Shown piece after piece: positions 31,250-32,685 of a DNA stretch of 32,685 bases. Each line of letters opens with the position of its first letter. The first letter of the stretch is position 1. A program made the translations under genes and the position numbers. The notes beneath the pieces are model-generated. The model was not told the origin of the DNA. It searched no databases and worked only from the letters and a program-made list of their open reading frames with translations. The stretch comes from Clostridium sp. (GTDB lineage: Bacteria > Bacillota > Clostridia > Clostridiales > Clostridiaceae), in NCBI GenBank assembly GCA_030626065.1, contig DAOUPR010000003.1:1-32685 (forward strand). The letters run 5' to 3'.

Positions 31250-31423
31250 TTAATCTTGTGGTACAGGTGCATCAACGGGACAAACACTTGCGCAAGCACC
31301 ACAGTCGATGCATACATTTGGATCAATTACATAATTTTCGTCGCCTTCAGTTATGCAGCTAACGGGACATTCAGGTTCACAAGCACCACATTTAATACAA
31401 CTATCTTTAATTATATATGCCAT
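31250..31423 (-). CDS. 2[4Fe-4S] clostridial-type ferredoxin, 57 aa (absent from the ORF track)
   Basis: Read from the minus strand: MAYIIKDSCIKCGACEPECPVSCITEGDENYVIDPNVCIDCGACASVCPVDAPVPQD. Two CxxCxxCxxxCP motifs, SD aaggagg. Confidence 0.97.
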   Translation of the reverse strand: MAYIIKDSCIKCGACEPECPVSCITEGDENYVIDPNVCIDCGACASVCPVDAPVPQD

Positions 31424-31548
31424 AGTTAGACCTCCTTAGTTTAATATAATTAGTTTTTACAATAAATCTCTTTATATTCACAAATAGTATTTAATGTATT
31501 ACAATTAATGATGGAAGTTAATACTTTATGTAGATGGAGTGTGAAATT

Positions 31549-32289
31549 ATGAATTTGGAAGGTAAAATTGCAGTAGTTACAGGTTCAAGCAGAGGGATTG
31601 GAAGGGCAATAGCTGTTGAACTTGCTAGTAATGGTGCTAGTGTAGTGTTGAATTATGAAAAAAATGATATTGCAGCGGAAAGTGTTTTAGAATACATAAA
31701 AAAAAATCAAGGATATGCAATATTAAAAAAAAATAATGTTAGTATATATAAGGAAGCAAAAGAGCTTATAGATTTTACAATAAGTAAATTTGGTAAAATA
31801 GATATTTTGGTTAACAATGCAGGTATTTCTAATGTAAATATATTTACAGATATGACAGAAGAGAGTATTGATGAAATTTTTAATGTGAATTTAAAAGGAG
31901 TAGTTAGTGTTTCTCATAATGCAGTTAAGTATATGATGAAAAGAAAATCTGGTGTTATACTTAATATATCCTCAATTTGGGGAGACGTTGGTGCATCTTG
32001 TGAAGTGTTATATTCTACCACTAAAGGTGGAATTAATTCTTTTACAAAAGCTTTAGCTAAAGAACTTGGACCCTCAAACATAAGAGTTAATGCTATATTA
32101 CCAGGAGTTATTAATACAGAGATGAATGATTGTTTTGATAAACAAGAAAAAGAAACTTTGGTGGAGGAAATACCATTAAACAGATTTGGAGAACCAAACG
32201 AAATAGCAAAAGCAGCATGTTTTTTATGTTCTGAAGATGCATCTTATATTACAGGAAGCATACTTAAGGTAGATGGAGGAATGATCTGA
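31549..32289 (+). CDS. Short-chain dehydrogenase/reductase (FabG-like)
   Basis: VTGSSRGIGRAIA, NNAG, SSIWG, YSTTKGG, ITGSILKVDGG. ATG 31549 has the better SD spacing than 31534. Confidence 0.92.
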   Translation: MNLEGKIAVVTGSSRGIGRAIAVELASNGASVVLNYEKNDIAAESVLEYIKKNQGYAILKKNNVSIYKEAKELIDFTISKFGKIDILVNNAGISNVNIFTDMTEESIDEIFNVNLKGVVSVSHNAVKYMMKRKSGVILNISSIWGDVGASCEVLYSTTKGGINSFTKALAKELGPSNIRVNAILPGVINTEMNDCFDKQEKETLVEEIPLNRFGEPNEIAKAACFLCSEDASYITGSILKVDGGMI

Positions 32290-32301
32290 AAACCAAAGAA
32301 T

Positions 32302-32350
32302 AATGCACAATGCACGATGCACGATGCACAATGCACAATGCACAATGCAC
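32302..32350 (+). repeat. Heptamer array, 7 units of (A/G)ATGCAC
   Basis: AATGCAC x2, GATGCAC x2, AATGCAC x3, then aatta. Confidence 0.95.
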
Positions 32351-32360
32351 AATTACGGAT

Positions 32361-32379
32361 GATTTTGCTACGCAAAATC
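32361..32379. repeat. 8-bp hairpin with 3-nt loop
   Basis: gattttgc-tac-gcaaaatc, followed by tttt; could also terminate the SDR gene. Confidence 0.7.
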
Positions 32380-32550
32380 TTTTAATAAATTAAACAATTA
32401 AAAATTTCAACGACAAAAGAGAAATATTCACAATCGAACATTGAAAATTTATTAGAAATAAAAACTAATGCTTTATAGACCAGCAACTATTTATAATAAA
32501 GATAATTGTTAAAACATTTTTGCTAATAAGTAAAATAGCTAATATAATAA

Positions 32551-32592
32551 ATTGAAGTCATTGAAGTCATTGAAGTCATTGAAGTCATTGAA
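32551..32592 (+). repeat. 9-bp tandem repeat, 4.7 copies
   Basis: attgaagtc x4 plus attgaa. Confidence 0.97.
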
Positions 32593-32685
32593 ATTAGTTA
32601 AAGATTTTCTGAGGAACGAATAAAATCATCATTAATTGTGCATTGTAAATTGTGCATTGTGCATTGAACTAAAATTGTGCATTGA

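Larger units (their letters stand above)
32302..32685. mobile_element. Candidate MITE-like non-autonomous element (right boundary uncertain, may continue past the window)
   Basis: Left caatgcacaattacggatgattttgctacgcaaaatctt aligns imperfectly with the reverse complement of the right end (32601-32645), caatgcacaattaatgatgattttattcgttcctcagaaaatctt. Interior AT-rich with no credible ORF. Confidence 0.45.

Noticed and set aside
31132-31326. 64-aa minus-strand ORF over the ferredoxin
   Set aside because: Wrong frame; the true product is the 57-aa ferredoxin, and this ORF runs through its terminator.
32302-32600. CRISPR array
   Set aside because: Units of 7 and 9 bp are contiguous with no spacers, and no cas genes are seen.

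Overview
Low-GC Firmicutes chromosome segment, most likely a Clostridium-type genome (inferred from AT-rich codon usage and gene content; I cannot identify the species). It is mainly conserved housekeeping DNA. Gene order on the + strand: uvrA (3' part) - FHA protein - ftsW/rodA-like - PBP transpeptidase - [SOS-type promoter] - ydjM-like membrane hydrolase - uvrC - PHP hydrolase - murB - rapZ - yvcK - whiA - dnaE - pfkA - pyk - DUF1540 protein - rlmD-like methyltransferase - flavodoxin. Then come nudC (-), ygbA-like, larE-like, degV, lepB, dipeptide epimerase, helD-like helicase, CDF transporter (-), a 57-aa 2[4Fe-4S] ferredoxin (-, missing from the ORF track) and an SDR. The most interesting material is intergenic: (1) a near-perfect LexA box over the -35 of a promoter ahead of ydjM-uvrC; (2) a candidate ~80-nt small RNA with its own promoter, a C7 loop and an intrinsic terminator (about 22256-22336); (3) a 20-bp perfect hairpin followed by a GC-richer unexplained island (21295-21480); (4) a MITE-like element at the right edge bounded by oppositely oriented AATGCAC/GTGCATT heptamer repeats; (5) short tandem duplications after the DUF1540 gene that look copied from the gene's own 3' end. 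No CRISPR array, tRNA or rRNA was recognised. I saw no clear new defence or metabolic system.
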